Shown here piece by piece: positions 8,275 through 15,743 of a stretch of DNA of 64,000 bases. The stretch's first letter is position 1. Every line of letters starts with the position of its first letter. This DNA is from Rhodospirillaceae bacterium (GTDB lineage Bacteria > Pseudomonadota > Alphaproteobacteria > Rhodospirillales > Rhodospirillaceae). The translations under genes were made by a program, and so were the position numbers. The notes below the pieces were generated by a model. It was not told the origin of the DNA and made no database searches. It saw only the letters and a program-made list of their open reading frames with translations. The DNA is taken from contig JABJAH010000063.1 of NCBI GenBank assembly GCA_018666155.1, forward strand, positions 1-64,000, written 5' to 3'.

Positions 8275-9261
8275 ATGATCGTATCTTCCGTCGACCGGTT
8301 TCTAATGGATCGCCGCAGCGCGCTAGGGGCAGGGGTCGGTTTAGCCGCCGCCGCAGCCGGCCTTGCTTCATCGACCGCTCAGGCCAAATCTAATGGATTC
8401 GACACACCCTTGGATTTCGACGGCGCATTCGATCCTGAGCGGGCAGAGCACAACACACTCGCGTTCTGTAAGCTGATGTCTGACACCAAAGATGGTGTCG
8501 AATCCTGTGGCTATTTTAAGGGCAACGTTCTGGCCTATGTCGGTCCAAATAAACGCCTTGAGCCTCTATTTGGCTATGAAGGGTTCGGCATGACCCGGAC
8601 CTACCAGGTGGGAGATTATTCCTGGAAGAAATTGCACAAAGAGGTTTCGTACTACACCGATCTCAAGACCGGTGAAGTCATGGACGAATGGCATAACCCG
8701 TTCCTCGATGAAACCGTCAAAGTGGTGCAGGTTCACAATGACGTCGTGAATTCGACTTGGGCGCCGACATATTCGTTTGGCGTGGGGCCGACAAAGGTTA
8801 CCTATCCGTTCAAGTTTCCTTGGTTGATCATGGGTGACAATGCTGTCGTCGACTTCGGTGTTAACACCACACACAGGGCGGTGCTGCAGCCTGAAGAGTG
8901 GCCGCGCGAATCCCATGGGGAAACCACCCAGGTTTTAGAGGCCATTCAAGTCCACGCGCGCTTGTCCGATCTGATGGATCCAAAACAGACGACGGTTCAA
9001 GCGTCTGGGTCATGGCAGCGTATTTCTCCTTGGCTGCCGTGGATGTTGATGGGATTGCAACCGGGCCATCTGTTTTACAAAACGGTCACGCGCCGTATGC
9101 CAGAGGGTGTTGAGGGGTTGCCGCGCCATATTCGCGAGTACACGGAGGCCAATTACCCCGATTACTTTACCGCTCCGACGGAATGGCAGGAGCCAAACGT
9201 ATCGAGCTACGAAGTCTATGAGCGGGAAATGGACCCCCAACCGTTCAAGGACGGGGTCTAA
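8275..9261 (+). CDS. Tat-exported DUF1838 family protein
   Basis: The N-terminus has a Tat-type signal (MDRRSALGAGVGLAAAAAGLA), which suggests export in folded form; the translation start could be the ATG at 8275 or the one at 8305. The mature part matches DUF1838: LEPLFGYEGFGMTR, YTDLKTGEVMDEWHNPFL and the VHNDVVNS segment are characteristic. The 328-residue length fits the family. No enzymatic role is established for DUF1838. It is a single gene, ended by a clear rho-independent terminator. The 180 bases upstream hold only a doubtful 29-codon frame. Confidence 0.8.
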   Translation: MIVSSVDRFLMDRRSALGAGVGLAAAAAGLASSTAQAKSNGFDTPLDFDGAFDPERAEHNTLAFCKLMSDTKDGVESCGYFKGNVLAYVGPNKRLEPLFGYEGFGMTRTYQVGDYSWKKLHKEVSYYTDLKTGEVMDEWHNPFLDETVKVVQVHNDVVNSTWAPTYSFGVGPTKVTYPFKFPWLIMGDNAVVDFGVNTTHRAVLQPEEWPRESHGETTQVLEAIQVHARLSDLMDPKQTTVQASGSWQRISPWLPWMLMGLQPGHLFYKTVTRRMPEGVEGLPRHIREYTEANYPDYFTAPTEWQEPNVSSYEVYEREMDPQPFKDGV

Positions 9262-9284
9262 GCCAAAACCACATTTCGACGGAG

Positions 9285-9316
9285 AGGGGCGACCGCAAGA
9301 ATCGGGTCGCCCCTTT
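9285..9316 (+). terminator. Rho-independent terminator after the DUF1838 gene
   Basis: A perfect 10-base-pair stem (aggggcgacc at 9285-9294 with ggtcgcccct at 9305-9314) encloses a 10-base loop and is followed by a short T-run. It lies 24 bases after the stop codon. Confidence 0.8.
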
Positions 9317-9341
9317 CGCGTTCTTGGGCATACGATAGGGC

Positions 9342-10199
9342 ATGCTTAAAGACGCCACGCCACCGCCGAATCAACAGAGCGCAGATGCCGCCCGAGACTA
9401 TGCACGGGTAGAGCGCGCCATAGATTTTTTGATTTCTAATAGAGAATCTCAGCCTAGTCTCGATGCCGTGGCGGAGCACGTCGGACTCAGTGCGTTCCAT
9501 GTTCAGCGCTTGTTCACGCGGTGGGCCGGCATAAGCCCAAAGAAATTTCTTTCTTACCTGACGATAGAACACGCCAAGCAACGGCTGGAGCAATCTGAAT
9601 CGGTGCTCGACGCCGCTTACGATGCGGGCCTATCTGGCTCATCTCGTCTCCATGATCTTATGGTTTCGGCCGAGGCCATGACCCCTGGCGAATACAAGGC
9701 CATGGGTTCTGATCTGACAATCCGCCATGGCGTGGCCCCGACACCTTATGGCGAAGCTCTATTCCTCGTATCTGATCGCGGGTTGTGCGGGTTAGAGTTT
9801 ATTGATGCGGCGCCTGACGTTCTTCTCACTGAAGCAAAAGAACGTTGGCCCCTCAGTCAATTCGTTGAAGACCAATCAACAGCGCAAACGACGACGCGCA
9901 CCGTTTTCGGAACGGGTGAGGCCATCCCAATTCTAATGAAGGGGACTCCGTGGCAACTTCAGGTCTGGTCGGCGCTGCTCCGCATTCCCACTGGGTCCAT
10001 CGTGAGTTACGGGCAAATCGCGGACTTAGTTTGTACCCGCCAGGCGTCGCGAGCCGTTGGTACGGCGGTTGCCGCGAACCACATTGGCTATGTTGTTCCC
10101 TGTCATCGCGTTCTGCGCGCGACCGGCATGTTTAAACGCTATCGCTGGGGTGCACCCCGCCGGTGGGCCATGTTGGCGCGAGAGGCTGCTGACGAATAG
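9342..10199 (+). CDS. Ada-like bifunctional AraC regulator / methylated-DNA-protein-cysteine methyltransferase
   Basis: Residues of about 20-120 form an AraC-type double helix-turn-helix (VAEHVGLSAFHVQRLFTRWAG, then a second motif), and residues of about 125-285 form the O6-methylguanine methyltransferase domain. The acceptor cysteine is Cys254 in PCHRVLR, and the RAVGTAVAANH helix is intact. The N-terminal zinc domain of E. coli Ada, which takes methyl groups from phosphotriesters, is absent. The protein should repair O6-alkylguanine and may regulate a repair gene, but cannot sense damage by the classical Ada Cys38 route. Confidence 0.88.
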   Translation: MLKDATPPPNQQSADAARDYARVERAIDFLISNRESQPSLDAVAEHVGLSAFHVQRLFTRWAGISPKKFLSYLTIEHAKQRLEQSESVLDAAYDAGLSGSSRLHDLMVSAEAMTPGEYKAMGSDLTIRHGVAPTPYGEALFLVSDRGLCGLEFIDAAPDVLLTEAKERWPLSQFVEDQSTAQTTTRTVFGTGEAIPILMKGTPWQLQVWSALLRIPTGSIVSYGQIADLVCTRQASRAVGTAVAANHIGYVVPCHRVLRATGMFKRYRWGAPRRWAMLAREAADE

Positions 10200-10354
10200 G
10201 CGAGCATAAATTCTCTATGAGATGCGCAACGAATTGGAATAGTTGAATATTCAATTAGCAAAGAATTGCTGGCACCCCCTTGCGCCAGAACTGTTGCGTA
10301 TTATCTCATGGATGTCGGATGCCGCTTTAGGGTCCGACGATCAACTTAACCAGG

Positions 10355-10428
10355 CGTGGCCATTGCGGTGCGTTTTGGGGCCGCAGTACCACGTCGCTTG
10401 ATATCGCTTTAGGAGGATATCTTATGCG
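10355..10428 (+). promoter_or_regulatory. ROSE-like RNA thermometer in the leader of the small heat-shock gene
   Basis: Two consecutive hairpins can form just ahead of the start codon. The first pairs CGTGG (10355-10359) with CCACG (10389-10393) and, inside it, TGCGG (10364-10368) with CCGCA (10381-10385). The second pairs GATATC (10400-10405) with GATATC (10416-10421), leaving G10406 bulged and C10407-T10408 pairing with A10414-G10415. This buries the Shine-Dalgarno AGGAGG (10411-10416). The UCGCU opposite AGGA with a bulged G is the UYGCU signature of ROSE thermometers, known to control small heat-shock genes in alphaproteobacteria. Outer CGC/GCG pairs would also cover the AUG. Heat should melt the hairpin. 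Confidence 0.68.
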
Positions 10429-10891
10429 TACCTTAGACCTTGCCCCTTTGTTTCGTGCGTCAGTTGGATTCGACAACCTGACCCGTGTTTTAGATGCTGC
10501 CACTCGACAAGACAGTGTGCAGGCATACCCCCCATACAACATCGCTAAAGCGTCCGATGATGACTACCGCATCACCTTTGCTGTCGCCGGGTTTAGTCAG
10601 GACGACATCGACGTCGTCGTTGAGAACAGCACCCTCACCGTAAAAGGAAAGGTTGCGCAGGATAATGACAGCACTGCCTATCTCCACCGTGGGATTGCTG
10701 GTCGCTCTTTCGAGCGCCGATTCCAACTCGCTGACCATATCCAGGTAACAAATGGGGTGATGGAGAATGGATTGCTGCATGTCGATCTCAAACGCGACGT
10801 GCCTGAAGCCCTTAAACCGCGTGTGGTTTCGATCTCGACCGCCGCCCGAACAGCTCAAATCGAAGAATCGGCTGAACAAAAAGCCGCCTAA
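10424..10891 (+). CDS. Small heat-shock protein, Hsp20/alpha-crystallin family
   Basis: This 155-residue protein is of the IbpA/HspA class. It begins with the conserved LAPLFRASVGFDNL, carries the alpha-crystallin domain from about residue 40 to 130 (YRITFAVAGFSQDDIDV, GIAGRSFERRFQL, NGVMENGLLHVDL), and ends with a short tail. Small heat-shock proteins hold unfolding proteins in solution without using ATP. The start is fixed by a perfect AGGAGG eight bases upstream, which lies within the thermometer hairpin. The gene stands alone between its structured leader and a strong terminator. Confidence 0.93.
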   Translation: MRTLDLAPLFRASVGFDNLTRVLDAATRQDSVQAYPPYNIAKASDDDYRITFAVAGFSQDDIDVVVENSTLTVKGKVAQDNDSTAYLHRGIAGRSFERRFQLADHIQVTNGVMENGLLHVDLKRDVPEALKPRVVSISTAARTAQIEESAEQKAA

Positions 10892-10935
10892 TCGGGTTTC
10901 GCGCTTCCCCTCGCGAATTTCCAGATAAACTCAAT

Positions 10936-10968
10936 AGCCCTCGCAGTTCTCTGCGGGGGCTTTTCTTT
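10936..10968 (+). terminator. Rho-independent terminator after the Hsp20 gene
   Basis: An 11-base-pair stem with one G-T wobble (agccctcgcag at 10936-10946, ctgcgggggct at 10951-10961) and a four-base loop is followed by a T-rich run. Confidence 0.88.
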
Positions 10969-11023
10969 GTGCCGTGGTCTTGCGACGGTATTGGCCTAAA
11001 CACCTGCCACAAAGGAGCCCGCT

Positions 11024-11431
11024 ATGGCCCATGCTGACAATGTTATCCCCGTCCATCCTGAGCTCGAGCATAAATTTGGGATGAGCTATCTCATTCGGTC
11101 AAGCGGACCAACGCTTCACATGGCAGGAATTTTATCGGCAGACGAGAATTTTGACGTCTTTGGTGAAGATGACATGGCCGCGCAAATCAAGCGTATTTAC
11201 GAGCGTATGACAGCGGTGCTTGCCAAGGCGGATTGCACGTTGGTGAATGTCGTCAGCGAAATCAGTTTTACGACAGATATTCAGGCCCTGGCAGTAGCGT
11301 CGGGCGTTAGAGATGAAATCTACAAAGCGGCGGGGGCGGCGCCTCCTGTGGCGACGGCTGTTCAAGTTTCTGCCCTGTACCTTCCGGGCGCCATGCTTGA
11401 GATTCAAGCGACGGCAGAATTGTCGGGCTGA
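11024..11431 (+). CDS. RidA-family protein, first of a tandem pair
   Basis: This 135-residue protein of the RidA superfamily shows the LHMAGILSADENF segment, an AAQIKRIYERMTAVLAKADCTL helix region and a LPGAMLEIQATAEL end. The arginine of canonical RidA before the last strands is absent (the segment reads APPVATAVQV), so it probably belongs to a Rid subgroup without 2-aminoacrylate deaminase activity. The next gene is a clear paralog 59 bases downstream, and an RraA-like gene follows. The start has an AAGGAG ribosome site. Confidence 0.85.
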   Translation: MAHADNVIPVHPELEHKFGMSYLIRSSGPTLHMAGILSADENFDVFGEDDMAAQIKRIYERMTAVLAKADCTLVNVVSEISFTTDIQALAVASGVRDEIYKAAGAAPPVATAVQVSALYLPGAMLEIQATAELSG

Positions 11432-11490
11432 ACTCATTCCCCATCACTGATAAGCTCTTTGGGCCCACTCAAGCATCGCGGAGTCGCATC

Positions 11491-11892
11491 ATGGCGCGCT
11501 TAGAAAACGTAATTTCTGTATTTCCTAAGCTGGAGGAACGATTTGGCCTGAGTTATGCGGTCAAGGCGGGGAAGACCCTCCACCTATCTGGTCTATTGGC
11601 AGCCGACGATGATTTTAATCTGGTTGGCGAGAACGACATGGAGGCGCAAATACGCTGCATTTATGACCGCCTACAGTTCGTGTTGGCGAAATGTGATGCG
11701 GACCTCCGTCATGTGGTGAGAGAGATTAATTTCACGACGAACTCGCCGGCCCTAAGCAAAGCGTCTTGGGTGCGGGAGAAGATTTACAAAGATGCTGGGG
11801 CGGCAATGCCGGCAGCAACGGGTGTTGGTGTTGCCAGTCTCTATCTTCCTGGCGCAATGTTAGAAACGCACGCGACCGCCGTTTTGGATTAA
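11491..11892 (+). CDS. RidA-family protein, second of a tandem pair
   Basis: This 133-residue paralog of the preceding gene shares the VI-V-P-LE-FG-SY opening, the DDMEAQIR helix and the LYLPGAMLE-ATA ending. It too lacks the RidA arginine (MPAATGVGV). The pair arose by local duplication and has since diverged substantially. The RraA-like gene begins 13 bases after its stop, which suggests co-transcription. Substrate and activity are unknown. Confidence 0.85.
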   Translation: MARLENVISVFPKLEERFGLSYAVKAGKTLHLSGLLAADDDFNLVGENDMEAQIRCIYDRLQFVLAKCDADLRHVVREINFTTNSPALSKASWVREKIYKDAGAAMPAATGVGVASLYLPGAMLETHATAVLD

Positions 11893-11905
11893 GGGGGACT
11901 CCATC

Positions 11906-12616
11906 ATGTCTTTTTATGAAATCGTCACTGATTTTGAGCGGCCTGATCCGGCTCTTATTGAACGTGCACTGGAGCTTTATTTTTGTATCGTCGGCTGCCG
12001 TGTTGGCCCGCGCTATGTCATGGATACAGGGATCAAACCGCTCGAACGTGAATGGCGAATTTGCGGCCCTGCGGTTACAGTCCGACCTGAACAAACTGAT
12101 GATGTCTATATGGCGCAACTGGTGGGCAAGTACGTCAAGCCGGGGGATGTGGTTGTGATTGACGCCGGCGGACAGGCAAATGCTGCGTGTCTCGGCGCGA
12201 GCATGGCCAACGGCCTCAAGGAAATGGGTGCGGTCGGTGTCGTCGCCGATGGCTTTGTTTTGACCGCTGAAGTCATTCGCAAGCGCGAGGGTATCCCTGT
12301 GTTCTGCCGTGGCACGGTTTCGCTCTCAAGGGGTACAGATCACCCAGGTTGGATCAACACGCCCGCAATCTGTGGTGGCGTCATCGTCAACCCAGGCGAT
12401 CTCATTCTTGGCGATGAAGATGGTGTGGTCGTGGTGCCGAAGACTCATGCTGAAGAAATTATTTCTCTGGTTGAGGGGCGCGGCAATGGACGGGAAAAGC
12501 CAGGTCGACCACGCGATGGCAATATCCCGGCCCGCGAGCCTCTTGATGACCCCTATTACAAGCGCTCTGGAGCAGAGGCTAAACTAGACGCAATGAGCGA
12601 TATCACCATTCGGTGA
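11906..12616 (+). CDS. RraA-like protein (HMG/CHA aldolase-like fold), variant active site
   Basis: This 236-residue protein matches the RraA/4-carboxy-4-hydroxy-2-oxoadipate aldolase superfamily: GDVVVIDAGGQANAACLGASMA, then VGVVADG, and a late GDLILGDEDGVVVVP. Members either cleave 4-hydroxy-4-methyl-2-oxoglutarate-type acids to pyruvate or, as RraA, bind RNase E. In the aldolases the VADG segment is followed by an Arg-Asp pair used in catalysis and metal binding; here the sequence is GFVLTAEV, with Leu-Thr at that place. Aldolase activity is therefore uncertain. It lies in an apparent operon with the two RidA-like genes. Confidence 0.8.
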   Translation: MSFYEIVTDFERPDPALIERALELYFCIVGCRVGPRYVMDTGIKPLEREWRICGPAVTVRPEQTDDVYMAQLVGKYVKPGDVVVIDAGGQANAACLGASMANGLKEMGAVGVVADGFVLTAEVIRKREGIPVFCRGTVSLSRGTDHPGWINTPAICGGVIVNPGDLILGDEDGVVVVPKTHAEEIISLVEGRGNGREKPGRPRDGNIPAREPLDDPYYKRSGAEAKLDAMSDITIR

Positions 12617-12679
12617 TGTTCAGGCTTGTCTCCGAAAATCGCCCACTTGAAACTCACGCCTCCTTCGAAGGAAAAGCCA

Positions 12680-13270
12680 ATGCGCAGATATTTGACGCGT
12701 ATCACTCAATCCTTTCTTGTCACTGCATTCGTATTTGCAATGATGGCTTCAATCTCGCCCGCATCTGCGAATGAAGATATCGATGCGGTCAAAGCGGTCA
12801 TTCACGAGACTGCTGAGCGCTGGAACTCACAGGACTTTTCGTCCGTTTTAGGCCTGTGGGATTCAGCTGAAGAGGTGCCTTTCTATTTGGCAGAAGAGCA
12901 GGATGATTGGTTCATTGGCTGGGAACCACTGCGAGCCTATCTAGACCCTCCGCGCCCAAGCCCCGTTGTTGAAGGCATTCGTGAAGAGATGTACGACATC
13001 TCAGTCAAGCTTATCGCCGAAGACCTAGCTATTGCGGCGTGGCATATGCACTTCGAAATGAAAATGAGGGGCAAAGATCCAATTGGGGAAGACGTGCGGG
13101 TTAGCGCTGTGTTTAGGAAGACAGAGGCTGGCTGGCGCTACATTCACTGGGCGGAGTCACCCATGACCGCCTTGGCGTATATGGACAGACTCTTTCAGCA
13201 AGATGTTGATCATGAGAAACTTGATGTGATTTTGGAACGTGCGCGCGCGCTGAGGAAGTCAGGGCAGTAA
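12680..13270 (+). CDS. Secreted NTF2-like (SnoaL/DUF4440-type) protein
   Basis: From the ATG at 12680 (AAGGA ahead of it) the 196-residue product has a Sec signal peptide of about 31 residues, cleaving near SPASANED. The mature part looks like an NTF2-like cone fold: a first helix with VIHETAERWNSQDFSSVLGLWD, and later strands VSAVFRKTEAGWRYIHWAES, a pattern seen in DUF4440/SnoaL proteins with or without enzyme activity. The RraA-like stop is 63 bases upstream. Function is not known; transfer of family-level information is moderately safe. Confidence 0.72.
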   Translation: MRRYLTRITQSFLVTAFVFAMMASISPASANEDIDAVKAVIHETAERWNSQDFSSVLGLWDSAEEVPFYLAEEQDDWFIGWEPLRAYLDPPRPSPVVEGIREEMYDISVKLIAEDLAIAAWHMHFEMKMRGKDPIGEDVRVSAVFRKTEAGWRYIHWAESPMTALAYMDRLFQQDVDHEKLDVILERARALRKSGQ

Positions 13271-13291
13271 TCCGTCATCACGCCCTCGACG

Positions 13292-14230
13292 TCAGGTTAG
13301 TCCGATCTCTGCCAGCCTTTGCTCAAGAAAAGTCTGGGCGGTTATTGCGCTTGGGTAACGGTTGGGGCGTTGCTCGGTGATGCAATTTGGTAGTGTCGCG
13401 ATCTTCACATCCGGGGCAAAGTGCAGAAAGAACGGCGCGGCATAGCGAGAGCAATCGTCCCCCTCACCATCAGCTCTAACGACACGGTGAGTGGTGCTCG
13501 GCAAAACATGATTGGTCAGGCGCTCCAGCATGTCGCCGACATTGCAAACGATAGCGTCCGCGTCCGCGTGGACGGGGATCCATGTGCCATCACGGTTTAG
13601 AATTTCAAGTCCGGCCTGATCGGCGCCAACCAATAACGTAATCACATTGATGTCCTCGTGGGCGGCCGCACGTTCTCCAGCATTGTTCATATCAGGCGGC
13701 GGGTAGTGCAGGAGTCGTAAAATGCTGTTGCCGGTGGATACGCGGGACTCGAAGTGGTCTGGTGATTGGTCGAGATACAGGGCTACCGCTGACAAGAGGC
13801 GTCGACCGAGATGATCCATCGCGCCATAGAAAGTCTGGCAGGCTTCTTTAAAGGGTGGGCATTCCTCGGGCCAAATATTATCTGGCATCTTCTCGGATAA
13901 GACGCCGCCGCTTGTGTCACGCCCGACATGCCAGAATTCTTTTTGATCCGCTAACGTTGCGTCTTTGGCGGTTTCAATGCCGAACGGTGTGTAGCCGCGC
14001 TGGCCACCTCCGCCAACCACCCGATACTTCATTTTGACGACGTCGGGCAGGGCAAAGAAGTCCCGCGACACTTTTATGCAGCTATCAATCACCGTCGTGT
14101 CTATGCCGTGATTGGTCACGGCAACGAAACCGGTTTCTGTCCAGGCCTGGCCGAGTGCTTTGCTGAATGCGTGGAGATCGGTGCCTAAATTCTGGGCATC
14201 GACTGTTGGAACACCCCTTGTCTGACTCAT
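13292..14230 (-). CDS. Isopenicillin N synthase-like 2-oxoglutarate/Fe(II) dioxygenase
   Basis: This 312-residue member of the DIOX_N/2OG-FeII_Oxy family has an N-terminal segment FAVTNHGID-like (TGFVAVTNHGIDTTV), the metal ligands H and D in AAAHEDINVITLLV, and a distal His in STTHRVVR. The usual RxS motif that binds the 2-oxoglutarate carboxylate is RYA here (SRYAAPFFLHF). The start at 14230 (MSQTRGVPTVDA) is preferred because an upstream in-frame start would run into the tRNA. The family hydroxylates or desaturates small molecules; the substrate is unknown. Confidence 0.82.
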   Translation of the reverse strand: MSQTRGVPTVDAQNLGTDLHAFSKALGQAWTETGFVAVTNHGIDTTVIDSCIKVSRDFFALPDVVKMKYRVVGGGGQRGYTPFGIETAKDATLADQKEFWHVGRDTSGGVLSEKMPDNIWPEECPPFKEACQTFYGAMDHLGRRLLSAVALYLDQSPDHFESRVSTGNSILRLLHYPPPDMNNAGERAAAHEDINVITLLVGADQAGLEILNRDGTWIPVHADADAIVCNVGDMLERLTNHVLPSTTHRVVRADGEGDDCSRYAAPFFLHFAPDVKIATLPNCITEQRPNRYPSAITAQTFLEQRLAEIGLT

Positions 14231-14261
14231 GCCGCGACACGTTTCATTCGTTTGAGAGAGG

Positions 14262-14348
14262 TGGTGCCCGCCGCCGGACTCGAACCGGCACGCCCTTTCG
14301 GACAACGGATTTTAAGTCCGTTGCGTCTACCAATTCCGCCAGGCGGGC
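14262..14348 (-). tRNA. tRNA-Leu (UAA)
   Basis: The minus strand folds as a class II tRNA: acceptor arms GCCCGCC (14342-14348) and GGCGGGC (14266-14272), an anticodon stem ACGGA/TCCGT around the loop CTTAAAA giving anticodon UAA, a long variable arm, and a T arm GCCGGTTCGAGTCCGGC. The terminal CCA is encoded at 14262-14264. The gene is 87 bases including CCA. It reads UUA and UUG codons. Confidence 0.95.
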
Positions 14349-14360
14349 ATTGCGTCAGTC

Positions 14361-14389
14361 TAGGTAGCGGTTGAGCGTCCAGATCGCAA
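14361..14389 (-). promoter_or_regulatory. Possible promoter of tRNA-Leu
   Basis: On the minus strand TTGCGA and TACCTA are spaced 17 bases apart, ending 12 bases before the tRNA. The -10 box is poor. The rest of the 180 bases up to the CinA-like gene shows no further feature that I can identify. Confidence 0.3.
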
Positions 14390-14530
14390 CGCCAATTCTT
14401 GAATTATTCTTCAGGTATCAGAGGGAGGCTAGCTCTGAGGCCGTTGACCATTGAAGGATACCCGTTGCTATTTATGCCTGTAGATACCGTAAGTAGGGGT
14501 ACGGTTCAGAACAATGCCGGGCGATAGCGA

Positions 14531-15286
14531 TCAATCGTCGGTTTGCTGATCAATGCTGGGTTCGTGATTAAGGCTTCGAATTGCGGCGGCAACTTTTTCG
14601 ACAACCACATCTATATTTTTCTCATCTGTACCTTTGGCGACGACGCTGAGGCCAATGCGTTTGCCGCGAAAGAACGGGTAGCTTCCTAAGTCAACATCGG
14701 GGTGCTCATTTTGAATGGTAGTCAAAGCATCGGCGATGTCGCCTTCACCAAGGTGCGCCTCAACGAACCGAGATAAGACCGGCGGCCCATGAGCCAACGA
14801 CGGCGCAACGGAATCAAACATGGCGCGGGCAATACTTGGAACGCCCGCCAACACGAAGACGTTTTCGATCCGAATGCCTGGTGCCGAGGTTGCTCGAGTT
14901 TCTATTGGTTCCGCGCCGTCCGGTAGGTCGGCCATTTTGAGGCGCGCTTCGTTGAGGCGGGCACTGTAGAATTTTTTCATCTTATCGACGGACGGTTGAT
15001 GACGTTTTAGCGGCACGCCGAACGCTTTTGCGACCGCCGCTGCGGTGATGTCATCATGTGTTGGTCCAATTCCGCCGGTCGTGAAGACGTAGGTATGGGC
15101 GGCGCGTAGCGTGTTTACGGCCGCCACAATTTCATCTTCGATGTCGGGAATAACTCTGACTTCTCGCAGAGGAATACCGAGCTTGCCCAGGCCCGTTGCA
15201 AGAAACTGAATGTTGGCGTCCTGAGTCCGTCCCGAAAGAATTTCGTTTCCGATAACGATCAGGGCTGCGGTGGGTTCCGAGGGCAT
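14531..15286 (-). CDS. CinA N-terminal-like protein (molybdopterin-binding domain)
   Basis: This 251-residue protein consists of the MoCF_biosynth/CinA-type domain: LIVIGNEILSGRTQDANIQFLA, then FTTGGIGPTHDDITAAAVAKAFG, both hallmark segments. It lacks the C-terminal PncC-like NMN deamidase domain of full-length CinA. Stand-alone members are annotated as competence/damage-inducible protein A or as ADP-ribose pyrophosphatase-like; the true role is unsettled. It lies 40 bases downstream of mutT in the same direction, so it is probably the last gene of the argJ-mutT-cinA operon. Confidence 0.85.
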   Translation of the reverse strand: MPSEPTAALIVIGNEILSGRTQDANIQFLATGLGKLGIPLREVRVIPDIEDEIVAAVNTLRAAHTYVFTTGGIGPTHDDITAAAVAKAFGVPLKRHQPSVDKMKKFYSARLNEARLKMADLPDGAEPIETRATSAPGIRIENVFVLAGVPSIARAMFDSVAPSLAHGPPVLSRFVEAHLGEGDIADALTTIQNEHPDVDLGSYPFFRGKRIGLSVVAKGTDEKNIDVVVEKVAAAIRSLNHEPSIDQQTDD

Positions 15287-15326
15287 AATCGTACTTTACG
15301 GACGGCCTAGCCTCTACGCAACGCCG

Positions 15327-15743
15327 TTAAAGGCCCTGCTGAAAAAGAGGGATAAGCGGCAAATCTGCCGGGGGCATCGGATAGCTCGCCAGCTGTTCAG
15401 GCTTAACCCAAGCCGTTTCTTGGCCTTCCTGCGGTGAAATGGATCCGGTCCACTGCCGACAGATGTACAGGGGCATCAACAGGTGAAAGGACTCGTAGCT
15501 ATGGGACGCGAAAGTCAGGGGCTTCAGCGCCGTCGGATCAATAGATATCCCTAATTCTTCCTTCAGCTCACGGACTAACGCCTGCTCCGGGGTTTCTCCG
15601 GCTTCCAATTTACCACCGGGAAATTCCCAAAGCCCTGCCATGGATTTCCCTGCCGGGCGTTGTGTCAGAAGAATTGCGCCGTCTTCTCTAATGAGTGCCG
15701 CGGCCACCACGGTGACCACGCGAACGGAGTCGGTATCCGTCAC
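15327..15743 (-). CDS. mutT: MutT-like Nudix hydrolase (8-oxo-dGTP diphosphatase)
   Basis: This 138-residue protein has a full Nudix box, GGKLEAGETPEQALVRELKEELGI in the consensus GX5EX7REUXEEXGU form (residues of about 43-66). The opening VAAALIREDGAILLTQRP and the GLWEFPGGK run are typical of MutT. It removes oxidised dGTP before it can be built into DNA. The start codon overlaps the argJ stop by four bases, so translation is probably coupled. Confidence 0.9.
   Translation of the reverse strand: MTDTDSVRVVTVVAAALIREDGAILLTQRPAGKSMAGLWEFPGGKLEAGETPEQALVRELKEELGISIDPTALKPLTFASHSYESFHLLMPLYICRQWTGSISPQEGQETAWVKPEQLASYPMPPADLPLIPLFQQGL

Noticed and set aside
10270-10283. TGGCAC-N4-TTGC resembling a sigma54 promoter upstream of the Hsp20 gene
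   Set aside because: The spacing between the GG and GC elements is one base short of the strict sigma54 requirement.
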